Shown: piece after piece, positions 8,710 through 20,124 of the stretch
Layout of the letters: every line of letters starts with the position of its first letter
Numbering within the stretch: position 1 is the stretch's first letter
Origin: Billgrantia sulfidoxydans
GTDB lineage: Bacteria; Pseudomonadota; Gammaproteobacteria; Pseudomonadales; Halomonadaceae
Direction of reading: 5' to 3'
Assembly: GCF_017868775.1 (NCBI RefSeq)
Contig: NZ_CP053381.1
Location: 2,170,001-2,234,000, forward strand
Length of the DNA stretch: 64,000 nt
Notes under the pieces: generated by a model
Database searches by the model: none
What the model was told of the DNA's origin: nothing
What the model saw: the letters and a program-made list of their open reading frames with translations, nothing else
Translations under genes and position numbers: made by a program

Positions 8710-9330
8710 ATGAGCAACGAGTTCGAGACCCGGAACGCCGGCGGCCTGGTGCCGATGGTGGTAGAGCAGAGCGCGCGCGGCGAGCGGGCCTATGACATCT
8801 ACTCCCGGCTGCTGAAGGAGCGGGTAATCTTTCTGGTGGGGCCGGTGGAAGACCACATGGCCAACCTGATCGTGGCGCAGCTGCTCTTCCTTGAATCCGA
8901 GAATCCGGACAAGGACATTCACCTCTACATCAATTCTCCGGGCGGTGCCGTTACCGCCGGGATGTCGATCTACGACACCATGCAGTTCGTCAAGCCCGAC
9001 GTCTCCACCGTCTGCATTGGCCAAGCGGCCAGCATGGGGGCGCTGTTGCTGGCTGGCGGTGCTGCGGGCAAGCGCTACTCGCTGCCCCACTCGCGCATGA
9101 TGATCCACCAGCCGCTGGGGGGTTACCAGGGGCAGGCATCGGACATCGAGATCCATACGCGCGAGATCCTGGGTATCCGGGACAAGCTCAACCGTATCCT
9201 CGCCCACCATACCGGGCAGGATATCGAGACCATCGCTCGAGACACCGACCGCGACAATTTCATGAGCGGTTCCCAGGCGGTGGAGTACGGCCTGATCGAT
9301 GCCGTACTGGATAAGCGGCCCACATCCTGA
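8710..9330 (+). CDS. clpP: ATP-dependent Clp protease proteolytic subunit
   Basis: The 206-residue serine peptidase forms the tetradecameric barrel of ClpXP/ClpAP. The catalytic triad is visible: S108 ([12 protein letters not shown]), H133 ([10 protein letters not shown]) and D182 (DTDRDNFMS). ATG 8710 is chosen because AAGGA lies about 12 bases upstream and the protein then has the E. coli length; an upstream in-frame start would add 28 residues. It sits 93 bases after tig and 77 bases before clpX, its partner ATPase. Confidence 0.98.
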   Translation: MSNEFETRNAGGLVPMVVEQSARGERAYDIYSRLLKERVIFLVGPVEDHMANLIVAQLLFLESENPDKDIHLYINSPGGAVTAGMSIYDTMQFVKPDVSTVCIGQAASMGALLLAGGAAGKRYSLPHSRMMIHQPLGGYQGQASDIEIHTREILGIRDKLNRILAHHTGQDIETIARDTDRDNFMSGSQAVEYGLIDAVLDKRPTS

Positions 9331-9407
9331 TAGCGTGAAATCAGGCACGCTTCAACTACGTGATTAGCGGCGGCCGACCAGGCCGCCGAAGTGACAGAGG
9401 TACGCGA

Positions 9408-10685
<1,278 letters not shown>

Positions 10686-10721
10686 GGCCCGGCGGCCTCT
10701 GCTGCCATGCCCAGACGGAAG

Positions 10722-10745
10722 GGGGTCGCTCGGGCGGCCCCTTTT
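10722..10745 (+). terminator. Terminator after clpX
   Basis: Stem GGGGTCGC / GCGGCCCC (one T-G pair) with loop TCGG, followed by TTTT, 36 bases past the clpX stop. The short T-run makes it of moderate strength. Confidence 0.6.
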
Positions 10746-10767
10746 CACGTTCGCCGACGCATCTTCC

Positions 10768-10796
10768 CTTGCAATGGCAGCGGCGTGCCCCCATCC
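10768..10796 (+). promoter_or_regulatory. Candidate sigma-32 heat-shock promoter of lon
   Basis: CTTGCA (10768-10773), a 15-base spacer and CCCCATCC (10789-10796) match the sigma-32 pattern CTTGAA-N13-15-CCCCATNT closely. It lies 41 bases before the lon start, and lon is a classical heat-shock gene. Confidence 0.65.
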
Positions 10797-10836
10797 CCCC
10801 CTGTATACACCGATTTCTGTTTGAGGAACGTCTGCG

Positions 10837-13239
10837 ATGCAGCAGAACGCCGTTCAGACCTTGAGTCTGCCCCTACTCCCTCTGCGCGACGTGGTCGTCT
10901 ATCCGCAGATGGTGATCCCGCTGTTCGTCGGCCGCGAGAAGTCGATCCAGGCGCTCGACGCCGCGATGGCCGCCGACAAGCGCGTGCTGCTTGTCGCCCA
11001 GCGCGAGGCCGGCCAGGACGACCCCGGCACCGACGACCTCTTCACCATTGGCACCGTTGCCGAGATCATGCAGCTGCTCAAGCTGCCCGACGGCACCGTC
11101 AAGGTGTTGATCGAAGGGGTCTCGCGCGCCGACCTGCGTGAAGTCCACCATACTGACGGCCACAGCGTGGCCGAGGCAGTGCTGCGCGACAGCGAGCCGC
11201 TGAACGAGCGCGAGCAGGAGGCGCTGGTGCGGGTCCTGCTCAATCAGTTCGAGCAGTACGTCAAGCTCTCCAAGAAGGTTCCCAACGAGGTTCTCAACTC
11301 GCTGTCGGGCATCGAAGACCCCAGCCGTCTGGTCGATACCATTTGCGCTCACCTCTCGCTCAAGATCCAGGACAAGCAGCAGCTGCTCGAGATGGATCGC
11401 GTGCGTGAGCGCATCGAACACCTGATGGCGCTGATCGAGTCGGAGATCGACCTGCTGCAGGTGGAGAAGCGCATCCGCTCCCGGGTCAAGGACCAGATGG
11501 AGAAGTCGCAGCGCGAGTACTACCTCAACGAGCAGATGAAGGCCATCCAGAAGGAGATGGGCGAGCTCGAGAACGTGCCCAACGAAGCCGAGAAGTACGA
11601 GAAGGCGATCGAAGAGTCGGGCATGCCGAAGGAGGCGCGCGACAAGGCGGTGCAGGAACTGGGCAAGCTCAAGATGATGTCGCCGAGTTCCGCCGAGGCC
11701 ACGGTGGTACGCTCCTACCTCGATTGGCTGGTGTCGGTGCCGTGGAAGAAGCGCACCCGGGTACGGCACGACCTGGTGCATGCCCACAGGGTGCTGGACG
11801 AGGACCACTTTGGCCTCGAGGAAGTGAAAGAGCGCATTCTCGAGTACCTCGCCGTGCAGAAGCGGGTCAAGAAGCTCAAGGGGCCGGTGCTGTGCCTGGT
11901 GGGGCCCCCGGGGGTGGGCAAGACTTCGCTCGGTCAGTCGATCGCCCGTGCCACCAACCGCAAGTACGTACGCCTGGCGCTGGGCGGCGTGCGTGACGAA
12001 TCGGAGATCCGGGGGCACCGCCGCACCTATATCGGCTCGCTGCCTGGCAAGCTGATCCAGCGCATGAGCAAGGCCGAGGTCAAGAACCCGCTGTTCCTGC
12101 TCGACGAGGTCGACAAGATCGGCATGGACCATCGTGGCGACCCCGCCTCGGCGCTGCTGGAGGTGCTCGACCCGGAGCAGAACGACAAGTTCAACGACCA
12201 CTACCTCGAGCTGGACTACGACCTCTCCGAGGTGATGTTCATCTGTACCGCCAACTCGATGAACATCCCGGGGCCGTTGCTGGACCGCATGGAGGTCATC
12301 CGCCTGCCCGGCTACACCGAGGACGAGAAGCTGGCCATCGCCCGCCGCTACCTGGTGCCCAAGCAGCTCAAGGCCAACGGCTTCAAGGATGACGAACTCT
12401 CCTTCTCCGACGAGTCGCTGCTCGAGCTGATCCGCTACTACACCCGCGAGGCGGGGGTTCGCGAGCTCGAAAGGCAGATCGCCAAGGTGTGCCGCAAGGT
12501 CCTGCGCGAGCGGCTCGAGTACGAGGGCAAGGGCGCTCAGGCGCCGGCGCTGCTCTCGGCGGCGGACATCGAGAGCTACGCCGGCGTGCGTCGCTACAGC
12601 TACGGCCTGGCGGACAAGGAGGACCAGGTGGGGCGCGTCACGGGCCTGGCCTGGACCTCCGTGGGTGGCGAGCTGCTCAACATCGAGTCGGTGGTCACGC
12701 CGGGCAAGGGGCGTATCAACAAGACGGGGTCGCTGGGCGACGTGATGAAGGAATCCGTCAGTGCGGCGCATACCGTCGTGCGCGCCCGCGCCGCGACGCT
12801 GGGCATCGACCCCGAGCGCTTCGAGAAGGAGGACCTGCACATCCACGTGCCCGAGGGCGCCACGCCCAAGGATGGCCCCAGCGCGGGTATCGCCATGGTC
12901 ACCGCCATGGTGTCGGCCTATACCGGGCGGCCCATCCGCTGCGACCTGGCCATGACCGGAGAAGTGAACCTGCGTGGCGAGGTGATGCCGATCGGTGGGC
13001 TAAAGGAGAAATTGCTGGCGGCCCGGCGCGGTGGTATAAAGACCGTGCTCATTCCGGAAGAGAACCGCCGGGACCTCAAGGAGGTACCGGATAATATCAA
13101 GGACGCGCTGGATGTCCGGCCCGTTCGTTGGATCGACGAAGTGCTGGAGTCGGCCCTGGCTGAAAGGGCCGCCAATGGTGGGGAAGAATCACGAACGGAA
13201 GATTCGGCTTCTTCTTCCAGCATGATCAGTACACATTAA
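10837..13239 (+). CDS. lon: ATP-dependent protease La (Lon)
   Basis: Homo-oligomeric AAA+ serine protease that degrades misfolded and regulatory proteins. The 800-residue protein has an N-terminal substrate-binding LON domain (from [19 protein letters not shown]), Walker [16 protein letters not shown] and Walker [12 protein letters not shown]. The protease domain has the catalytic Ser in [14 protein letters not shown] and the catalytic Lys in [21 protein letters not shown]. The length is close to other gammaproteobacterial Lon proteins. It has its own heat-shock-like promoter and a T-less inverted repeat after the stop. Confidence 0.98.
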   Translation: MQQNAVQTLSLPLLPLRDVVVYPQMVIPLFVGREKSIQALDAAMAADKRVLLVAQREAGQDDPGTDDLFTIGTVAEIMQLLKLPDGTVKVLIEGVSRADLREVHHTDGHSVAEAVLRDSEPLNEREQEALVRVLLNQFEQYVKLSKKVPNEVLNSLSGIEDPSRLVDTICAHLSLKIQDKQQLLEMDRVRERIEHLMALIESEIDLLQVEKRIRSRVKDQMEKSQREYYLNEQMKAIQKEMGELENVPNEAEKYEKAIEESGMPKEARDKAVQELGKLKMMSPSSAEATVVRSYLDWLVSVPWKKRTRVRHDLVHAHRVLDEDHFGLEEVKERILEYLAVQKRVKKLKGPVLCLVGPPGVGKTSLGQSIARATNRKYVRLALGGVRDESEIRGHRRTYIGSLPGKLIQRMSKAEVKNPLFLLDEVDKIGMDHRGDPASALLEVLDPEQNDKFNDHYLELDYDLSEVMFICTANSMNIPGPLLDRMEVIRLPGYTEDEKLAIARRYLVPKQLKANGFKDDELSFSDESLLELIRYYTREAGVRELERQIAKVCRKVLRERLEYEGKGAQAPALLSAADIESYAGVRRYSYGLADKEDQVGRVTGLAWTSVGGELLNIESVVTPGKGRINKTGSLGDVMKESVSAAHTVVRARAATLGIDPERFEKEDLHIHVPEGATPKDGPSAGIAMVTAMVSAYTGRPIRCDLAMTGEVNLRGEVMPIGGLKEKLLAARRGGIKTVLIPEENRRDLKEVPDNIKDALDVRPVRWIDEVLESALAERAANGGEESRTEDSASSSSMISTH

Positions 13240-13250
13240 CGATAAATACT

Positions 13251-13285
13251 GCGTCATACTTGGGAGAAGAATCCTTGTATGACGC
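13251..13285 (+). repeat. Inverted repeat between lon and hupB
   Basis: GCGTCATAC at 13251-13259 is repeated inverted as GTATGACGC at 13277-13285 with a 17-base loop. It begins 12 bases after the lon stop and ends 19 bases before the hupB -35 box. There is no T-run, so it may be a weak terminator, an mRNA 3' stabiliser or an operator for hupB. Confidence 0.55.
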
Positions 13286-13304
13286 GGTTTGGCGCCGCAG
13301 TTGC

Positions 13305-13334
13305 TTGACACCTCTTTTGCAGCATTGCTATAAA
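13305..13334 (+). promoter_or_regulatory. hupB promoter
   Basis: Perfect -35 TTGACA (13305-13310) and TATAAA (13329-13334) with an 18-base spacer, 82 bases before the hupB start. This fits the high expression expected for HU. Confidence 0.8.
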
Positions 13335-13416
13335 CTGGCAGCCATGCTGTGATCGAGTTGCCAGGCGAAAGGCACGCCGATTAGAGCCATTTTCCGAAAC
13401 AGTCAAGGGGTGAAGT

Positions 13417-13689
13417 GTGAACAAATCCGAGCTGATCGAAGCCATCGCCGCGTCTGCCGATATTCCCAAGGCCGCTGCGTCTCGCGCACTGGATGCCATG
13501 GTCGACACCGTCTCCGAAAGCCTCAAGAAAGGTGACACCGTGTCTCTCGTCGGATTTGGTACTTTCTCGGTGAAGGAGCGTGCCGCCCGCACCGGCCGCA
13601 ACCCGCAGACAGGCCAGCCGATCCAGATCAGTGCAGCCAAGGTACCGACGTTCAAGGCTGGCAAGGCGCTCAAGGACTCCGTGAACTGA
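13417..13689 (+). CDS. hupB: DNA-binding protein HU-beta
   Basis: A 90-residue histone-like protein that bends DNA and compacts the nucleoid. It matches the HU family over its whole length: [20 protein letters not shown] at the start, the core [25 protein letters not shown] and the DNA-binding arm with QTGQPIQI. The start is GTG 13417 with AAGGGG upstream. It follows lon and precedes ppiD as in E. coli and Pseudomonas, and is bounded by its own promoter and a strong terminator. Confidence 0.98.
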   Translation: MNKSELIEAIAASADIPKAAASRALDAMVDTVSESLKKGDTVSLVGFGTFSVKERAARTGRNPQTGQPIQISAAKVPTFKAGKALKDSVN

Positions 13690-13751
13690 GTCAAGGGGTC
13701 ATTTGCGCCGAAGGCCCGAGCGCGAGCGAAGCAACTCGGCAGCAAACGATC

Positions 13752-13786
13752 AGGCGCATCGCTTCGGCGGTGCGCCTTCTTTTTTT
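13752..13786 (+). terminator. hupB terminator
   Basis: An 11-bp stem (AGGCGCATCGC / GCGGTGCGCCT, one T-G pair) closed by a TTCG tetraloop, followed by TCTTTTTTT. A textbook rho-independent terminator 62 bases after the hupB stop. Confidence 0.9.
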
Positions 13787-13855
13787 CGCCTTGGTGGCGC
13801 CGCCATCGTCGAGGAGGGCCGGGCCGGCGTGATGGCCCGCGACGGCCCGGCCCCG

Positions 13856-13861
13856 TATAAT
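13856..13861 (+). promoter_or_regulatory. Candidate ppiD -10 box
   Basis: A perfect TATAAT 41 bases before the ppiD start, following the hupB terminator. No convincing -35 box is visible. Confidence 0.4.
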
Positions 13862-13902
13862 ACGGCGCCACAGCCAGCCAATAACCAGCAATCGAGGCCT
13901 GC

Positions 13903-15720
13903 ATGCTGCAAAGTATTCGTGACCGCTCCAGAAGCTGGGGCGCCAAGATCATCGTGGCTGCCGTGGTAGTCACCATGGCACTGTTCGGTATCGAGTCCCT
14001 GGTCGGGCTGTTCGGCGGTGGGGGCGATGAAGTCGCCAAGGTCAATGGCCAGACCATCACCCGCCAGGAGCTGGAAATGGAAGTGCAGCGTGCGATCCGC
14101 TCCGGCCAGGTTCCGCCGGAGCAGGAGCGGGCCCTGCGTGGCCAGGTGCTCGACGAGATGATCGGTGAGCGGCTGCTGCTGACGTTTGCCGAAGACGGGG
14201 GGCTCTATCTTTCCGACGAGCAGCTCGACCAGGTGATCGTGACCCTGCCCGAGTTTCAGGATCAGCGCGGCCGCTTCGATACCGAGCTGTTCCGCAATCG
14301 CCTGGCGAGTGCCGGCTTCACGCCGAACTCGTTCCGCGCGGCGCTGCGTGTCGACCTCAAGCGTCAGCAGCTGCAGCAGGGCCTCGCGGTCAGCGACTTC
14401 GTTCTCGACAGTGAGCGCGAGGCGCTGGCATCGCTGCAGCGGCAGGTTCGCAGCTTCCGCTACTACGTGCTGGGAGCCGAGGAGCTCGACGAGCCCGTGA
14501 AGGTCAGCGACGCGGATCTCGAGGCCTATTACCAAGAGAACCGCGAGCGCTATCAGCGCCCCGAGCAGGTTCGCCTCGAGTACGTCATCGTCGACCGTCA
14601 GCAGATGGCCGAACAGGTCGATGTCGACGAGGAGGCGATTCGCCAGGCTTGGGAGGAGCGTGGTCGCGACGCCGATCGTCGCGTGTCGCATATCATGGTG
14701 ACGTTCGATGGCGAGCGCAGCCGCGACGAGGCAGTAGCACGCCTCGAGGAGGTGCGCGAGCGTCTTGCCGATGGCGAGTCATTCGAAGATCTCGCGCTTC
14801 AGTACTCCGACGATCCTTCGACGGCCGAGCAGGGGGGTGACCTGGGCATGATCAGCCGCGGCTTCTTCGGCGATGCGTTCGATGAAGCGGCCTTCGCGCT
14901 TTCGCCGGGCCAGGTGTCCGGCATCGTGGAGACCGACAACGGCCTGCATCTGGTCAAAGTCACCGAGCTGGACCAGGCCCCACTCGAGGAGGTGCGCGAC
15001 GACCTGGCGCGCGGGCTGGCGCTCGAGCAGGTGAACGACGAATACAATCGCCGGGTCCAGGCCCTCATCGACGAGAGCTTTGCGGCCGACGACCTTGCCA
15101 GCGTAGCCGATAGCCTGTCGCTCGAGCTGCACGAGAGCGACTGGGTGTCGCGTGACGGGGGCGATGGCGTGCTTTCCGAGCCGGGCGTCATGAGCGAGGC
15201 CTTCAGCGAAGACGTGCTGGTGGAAGGCTTCAATAGTGAGGTGATAGAGCTCGACGAGGATCGCCGCATGGTGCTGCGTGTGGCCGGGCATCGCGAGGCG
15301 ACGGTATTGCCGCTCGATGAAGTGCGGGAGCGTGTGGCGGCCGCCGTGGAGCAACGCAAGCAGCGCGAGGCGCTGCTCGATGTGGCCAGGCAACGGGTCG
15401 AGCGCCTGCGCGACGGTGAAGAGCTCGACCTCGACTGGCAGCAGGTCGAGCAGGCGACCCGGCAGCAGGACAATGTGCCGCGGTCCGTCCTGCAGACTGC
15501 CTTCCGGCTCCCTCATCCGCAGGGGGACGAGGCCGTCTATGGCCATACCAGCGACAGTGAGCGGGTCACGCTGATCGCGCTGGACAGCGTAGGGGCCGGA
15601 GAGGTCGACGAGCAGACCGAGGCGTTCGTCGCGCGCATGGCACAGCAGCTGCGTGCCCAGGCGGCCATCCAGGGGCTTCGCAATCACTTGCGTGAGACCG
15701 CCGAGATCGAGCGTTACTGA
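13903..15720 (+). CDS. ppiD: Periplasmic folding chaperone PpiD (parvulin-type, membrane-anchored)
   Basis: A 605-residue inner-membrane chaperone for proteins leaving the Sec translocon. A single N-terminal anchor (about residues 14-36, GAKIIVAAVVVTMALFGIES) is followed by a SurA-like N domain. A parvulin domain lies near residues 260-360, recognisable by VSHIMVTFDGE, FEDLALQYSDDPSTAEQGGDLG and GIVETDNGLHLVKVTEL, and then a long C-terminal domain. The large periplasmic part is very acidic, as expected in a halophile. It sits downstream of hupB in the usual order and ends at a strong terminator. Confidence 0.95.
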   Translation: MLQSIRDRSRSWGAKIIVAAVVVTMALFGIESLVGLFGGGGDEVAKVNGQTITRQELEMEVQRAIRSGQVPPEQERALRGQVLDEMIGERLLLTFAEDGGLYLSDEQLDQVIVTLPEFQDQRGRFDTELFRNRLASAGFTPNSFRAALRVDLKRQQLQQGLAVSDFVLDSEREALASLQRQVRSFRYYVLGAEELDEPVKVSDADLEAYYQENRERYQRPEQVRLEYVIVDRQQMAEQVDVDEEAIRQAWEERGRDADRRVSHIMVTFDGERSRDEAVARLEEVRERLADGESFEDLALQYSDDPSTAEQGGDLGMISRGFFGDAFDEAAFALSPGQVSGIVETDNGLHLVKVTELDQAPLEEVRDDLARGLALEQVNDEYNRRVQALIDESFAADDLASVADSLSLELHESDWVSRDGGDGVLSEPGVMSEAFSEDVLVEGFNSEVIELDEDRRMVLRVAGHREATVLPLDEVRERVAAAVEQRKQREALLDVARQRVERLRDGEELDLDWQQVEQATRQQDNVPRSVLQTAFRLPHPQGDEAVYGHTSDSERVTLIALDSVGAGEVDEQTEAFVARMAQQLRAQAAIQGLRNHLRETAEIERY

Positions 15721-15734
15721 GCCGTTGGGTAAGG

Positions 15735-15765
15735 AAAAAGGGAGGGCATTAGCCCTCCCTTTTTT
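15735..15765 (+). terminator. ppiD terminator
   Basis: Perfect 8-bp stem GGGAGGGC / GCCCTCCC with loop ATTA, preceded by AAAAA and followed by TTTTTT, 14 bases after the ppiD stop. Confidence 0.92.
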
Positions 15766-15831
15766 CGATGCCGTCTTTATACCGTTATCTTGTAGCGTGC
15801 ATCATCGTGCCCCGCGCTGTTGAGCGATGTT

Positions 15832-15856
15832 GAATCTGTTACTCTATAACGATTTC
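15832..15856 (+). promoter_or_regulatory. Candidate Zur box upstream of the COG0523 GTPase
   Basis: The core TGTTACTCTATAACG (15837-15851) matches 11 of 15 positions of the gammaproteobacterial Zur pattern TGTTATAATATAACA. It is flanked by GAATC and ATTTC, extending the dyad. It lies 19 bases before the start codon of a predicted zinc metallochaperone, where a zinc-dependent repressor would be expected. Confidence 0.6.
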
Positions 15857-15874
15857 GAGTCAGCAGGTTCTCCC

Positions 15875-16930
<1,056 letters not shown>

Positions 16931-16939
16931 GAGCGTTGG

Positions 16940-17701
16940 TTAGAGTGTGACCTGACGCAGCACCGGGTCGCCGTCAGGTCCGATCTCGACTTCCCAGCCG
17001 TGGTCGGGCTGCCAGTCGCCGAGCACGATGCGCCGGGCGGGCTGCTCGTCGATCTCGAGTGCATGGACCGCGGGGCGGTGCGTGTGGCCGTGGATCAGCG
17101 TGGTGACGCCATGGTCTCGCATGGTGCGTACCACCTCCGCCGGGGTGACATCCATGATGTCCTCGGCCTTGTTGGAATTCGCTTCGCCCGATTGCTGGCG
17201 CAACTGGGCGGCCAGTTGGATGCGGTCGGCCAGCGGCATGGCGAGGATCTGTTCCTGCCAGGCCGGACTGCGCGCCTGGCGGCGAAAGGCCATGTAGGCT
17301 TCGTCGCGGGTGCACAGGCTGTCGCCGTGCATGAGCAGGACCGGTTCGTCGGCGAAGCGCAGCACGGCCGGATCGGTGACCAGCTTGGCGCCGGCTGCGC
17401 TGGCGAAGCGGTGGCCAAGCAGAAAGTCGCGATTGCCGTGCATCAGGTAGATGGCAGTGCCTTCGTCAGCGAGCCTGCGTAGCGCGCCGGCCACGCGGAT
17501 GGCCAGTGCGGCGTTGCCAGTGGGATCCTGGTCGACATGATCGAGCAGATCGTCGCCGATCCAGGCCTCGAAGAAGTCACCCAGGATGTAGAGCGCATCC
17601 GCGCCGCTGGCCCGTCGCGCGAGCCAGTCGAGAAAGCCTTCGGTGACCTCGGGGGCGTCGGGGTGAAGGTGCAGGTCGGAGATCAGCAGGGTGGTGGACA
17701 T
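16940..17701 (-). CDS. lpxH: UDP-2,3-diacylglucosamine diphosphatase
   Basis: Peripheral inner-membrane metallophosphoesterase that makes lipid X in lipid A synthesis. The 253-residue protein shows all metallophosphoesterase blocks: LLISDLHL (DxH), YILGDFFEAWIGDD (GD), LMHGNRDFLLG (GNxD) and TTLIHGHTHRPAVH (GHxH). It follows ppiB on the same strand, the usual ppiB-lpxH neighbourhood, but a hairpin in the 78-base gap probably lowers read-through from ppiB. Confidence 0.96.
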   Translation of the reverse strand: MSTTLLISDLHLHPDAPEVTEGFLDWLARRASGADALYILGDFFEAWIGDDLLDHVDQDPTGNAALAIRVAGALRRLADEGTAIYLMHGNRDFLLGHRFASAAGAKLVTDPAVLRFADEPVLLMHGDSLCTRDEAYMAFRRQARSPAWQEQILAMPLADRIQLAAQLRQQSGEANSNKAEDIMDVTPAEVVRTMRDHGVTTLIHGHTHRPAVHALEIDEQPARRIVLGDWQPDHGWEVEIGPDGDPVLRQVTL

Positions 17702-17743
17702 GACCGTGTCTCGCTGGCTCGGGCGAACGGAAGGGAAACGAAA

Positions 17744-17767
17744 GGCACGCCCTGCGGTGGGCGTGCC
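17744..17767 (-). terminator. Hairpin between ppiB and lpxH
   Basis: A 9-bp perfect stem GGCACGCCC / GGGCGTGCC with a 6-base loop. On the minus strand it is followed by TTTCGTTTCCC, so it can act as an intrinsic terminator or attenuator for ppiB transcripts. Confidence 0.65.
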
Positions 17768-17779
17768 GGAAGAGGGCGA

Positions 17780-18289
17780 TCAGCTGTCGCTGGCCTCGTC
17801 CTTGACGTAGGCGCGCTTGATGATCACGTCCTCGGCGGGGACGTCGGCATGCATGCCGCGGCGCGTGGTGTCCACGGCGGTGATGCGTCCCACCACGTCC
17901 ATGCCTTCGACGACTTCGCCGAATACGCAGTAGCCCCACCCCTGGATCGACTTGCCGCTATGGTTGAGGAAGTCGTTGTCGGCCACGTTGATGAAGAACT
18001 GCGCGGTGGCGGAGTGCGGATCCTGGGTGCGGGCCATGGCCAGGGTGCCGGTCAGGTTCTTCAGGCCGTTGTCGGCCTCGTTCTCGATTGGGTCATGGGT
18101 GGGCTTCTGGTTGAAGTCCTGGTCGAAGCCGCCGCCCTGGATCATGAATCCGGGAATCACGCGGTGGAAGAGGGTACCGTCGTAGTGCCCTTCGCGAACG
18201 TACTGTTCGAAGTTGGCCGCGGTCTTGGGCGCCTGGTCGTGATTCAGGGCGACGGTGATGTCGCCGAAGCTGGTCTCGAGAATGATCAT
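17780..18289 (-). CDS. ppiB: Cytoplasmic peptidyl-prolyl cis-trans isomerase B (cyclophilin)
   Basis: A 169-residue cyclophilin that speeds proline isomerisation in the cytoplasm. It starts [20 protein letters not shown] and carries the active-site blocks [28 protein letters not shown] and [17 protein letters not shown] 18289 has AGGAAA upstream and the family length; a longer in-frame reading would add 97 residues that overlap the glnS promoter. No signal peptide. Divergent from glnS. Confidence 0.96.
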   Translation of the reverse strand: MIILETSFGDITVALNHDQAPKTAANFEQYVREGHYDGTLFHRVIPGFMIQGGGFDQDFNQKPTHDPIENEADNGLKNLTGTLAMARTQDPHSATAQFFINVADNDFLNHSGKSIQGWGYCVFGEVVEGMDVVGRITAVDTTRRGMHADVPAEDVIIKRAYVKDEASDS

Positions 18290-18318
18290 CGAAGTTTTCC
18301 TGTCAGAGGGAGCGCGCC

Positions 18319-18349
18319 TTGGCGCCGTGCATGGGCGTGGCGTTATAAT
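18319..18349 (+). promoter_or_regulatory. glnS promoter candidate
   Basis: Perfect -10 TATAAT at 18344-18349 with TTGGCG at 18319-18324 (19-base spacer), 94 bases before glnS. Confidence 0.55.
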
Positions 18350-18443
18350 AGCGGTTTTGCATCGATGCGCGAAGCGCACCGGGCCCATCGATACCGAGGC
18401 CCCTTCCCGATTCGCGACCCAACCAGAGGTTTGCCGCAACGAC

Positions 18444-20123
18444 ATGAGCAGCGAAAACGCCAGTGCGCCGAATTTCATCCGCAACCAGATCCGCGACGAG
18501 ATCCAGGCCGGCCGTGCCGACAAGGTCGTGACCCGTTTCCCGCCGGAACCCAACGGTTTCCTGCACGTGGGACACGCCAAGTCGATCTGTCTGAATTTCG
18601 GGCTGGCCGAGCAGTTCGGCGGAGACTGTCACCTGCGCTTCGACGACACCAACCCGGCCAAGGAGGAGCAGGCCTACATCGATGCCATCAAGGCGGACGT
18701 CAGCTGGCTCGGCTTCGAGTGGGCCGGTTCGGTACGCTATGCGTCCGACTATTTCGATCAGCTCTATGCATGGGCGCAGCACCTGGTTCGCGAGGGCAAG
18801 GCCTACGTTGACGATCTCTCCCCCGACGAAATGCGTGAGTACCGCGGCACCCTGACCGAACCGGGGCGCCCCAGCCCGTGGCGCGAGCGCAGCGTGGAGG
18901 AGAATCTCGACCTGCTCGAGCGCATGCGCGCCGGCGAGTTCAACGAAGGGGAGCGGGTGCTGAGGGCCAAGATCGACATGGCCTCGCCCAACATCAACCT
19001 GCGCGACCCGATCCTCTACCGTATTCGCCATGCCCATCACCACCAGACCGGCGACAAGTGGAAGATCTACCCCTCCTACGATTTCGCCCACGGCCAGTCC
19101 GATGCCATCGAGGGGGTGACCCACTCCATCTGCACCCTGGAGTTCGAGGACCACCGTCCGCTCTATGAGTGGTTCCTCGACAACCTGCCGGTGCCGGCCA
19201 AGCCGCGTCAGATCGAGTTCGCCCGGCTCAACATGAATTACACCCTGACCTCCAAGCGCAAGCTCAAGCTGCTGGTGGACGAGGGTATCGTCGACGGCTG
19301 GGACGACCCGCGCATGCCGACCATCTCGGGCATGCGTCGGCGCGGCTACACCCCGGCCTCGATCCGCAAGTTCTGCGAGATGATCGGCGTGACCCGCGCC
19401 GACGGCGGGCTGGTCGACATCGCCATGCTCTACCACGCCATCCGTTCGGACCTCGAGGACAACGCGCCGCGCGCCATGTGCGTGCTCAACCCGCTCAAGG
19501 TGGTGTTGACCAACGTGGCCGAGGACCACGAGGAAGTCTACGAGGTGCCGGGACATCCCGCCCGGGAGGACATGAGCCTGCGCCGGGTGCCGTTCACCCG
19601 CGAACTCTACATCGACCGCGACGACTTCATGGAGGAACCACCCAAGAAGTTCTTCCGCCTGGCGCCGGGGCAGGAGGTGCGCCTGCGCAACTCCTACGTG
19701 ATCCGTTGCGACGAGGTGGTCAAGGACGCCGCTGGCGGGATCGAGGAGCTGCGCTGCTCGGTGGATTTCGACACCCTGGGCAAGAACCCGGAAGGGCGCA
19801 AGGTCAAGGGTGTGATCCACTGGGTCAGCGCGACCCATGCGGTGCCCATGGAGGTACGCCTCTACGACAACCTGTTCCTGGTCGAGCAGCCCGACAAGGA
19901 CAAGGACGCCGATTTCCTCGAGCATCTCAACCCCGAGTCGCTCAAGGTCTGTCAGGCCATGGGCGAGCCCAGCCTGGCCGAGGCGTCACCCGAGTCGCGC
20001 TTCCAGTTCGAGCGCGTGGGCTACTTCTGTGCCGACCGCCACGCCTGTCGTGACGGCAAACTGGTGTTCAACCGTACCGTTGGGCTGAAGGACAGCTGGG
20101 CGAAGATACAGAAGAAGGGCTGA
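18444..20123 (+). CDS. glnS: Glutaminyl-tRNA synthetase
   Basis: Class Ic synthetase charging tRNA-Gln. The 559-residue protein has the HIGH-type motif in [19 protein letters not shown], the catalytic-domain segment FRFDDTNP-like ([13 protein letters not shown]) and the KMSKS-type loop [14 protein letters not shown]. The two C-terminal anticodon-binding beta-barrels follow. ATG 18444 ([19 protein letters not shown]) gives the normal length. It is separated from cysS by one base, so the two synthetase genes are almost certainly cotranscribed. Confidence 0.97.
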   Translation: MSSENASAPNFIRNQIRDEIQAGRADKVVTRFPPEPNGFLHVGHAKSICLNFGLAEQFGGDCHLRFDDTNPAKEEQAYIDAIKADVSWLGFEWAGSVRYASDYFDQLYAWAQHLVREGKAYVDDLSPDEMREYRGTLTEPGRPSPWRERSVEENLDLLERMRAGEFNEGERVLRAKIDMASPNINLRDPILYRIRHAHHHQTGDKWKIYPSYDFAHGQSDAIEGVTHSICTLEFEDHRPLYEWFLDNLPVPAKPRQIEFARLNMNYTLTSKRKLKLLVDEGIVDGWDDPRMPTISGMRRRGYTPASIRKFCEMIGVTRADGGLVDIAMLYHAIRSDLEDNAPRAMCVLNPLKVVLTNVAEDHEEVYEVPGHPAREDMSLRRVPFTRELYIDRDDFMEEPPKKFFRLAPGQEVRLRNSYVIRCDEVVKDAAGGIEELRCSVDFDTLGKNPEGRKVKGVIHWVSATHAVPMEVRLYDNLFLVEQPDKDKDADFLEHLNPESLKVCQAMGEPSLAEASPESRFQFERVGYFCADRHACRDGKLVFNRTVGLKDSWAKIQKKG

Positions 20124-20124
20124 C

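Noticed and set aside
7231..9348. Minus-strand 705-residue open frame antisense to tig and clpP
   Set aside because: It is antisense to two certain genes, has biased composition and no domain; typical of high-GC DNA.
18303..19925. Minus-strand 540-residue frame antisense to glnS
   Set aside because: Overlaps a certain gene entirely and shows no motif.
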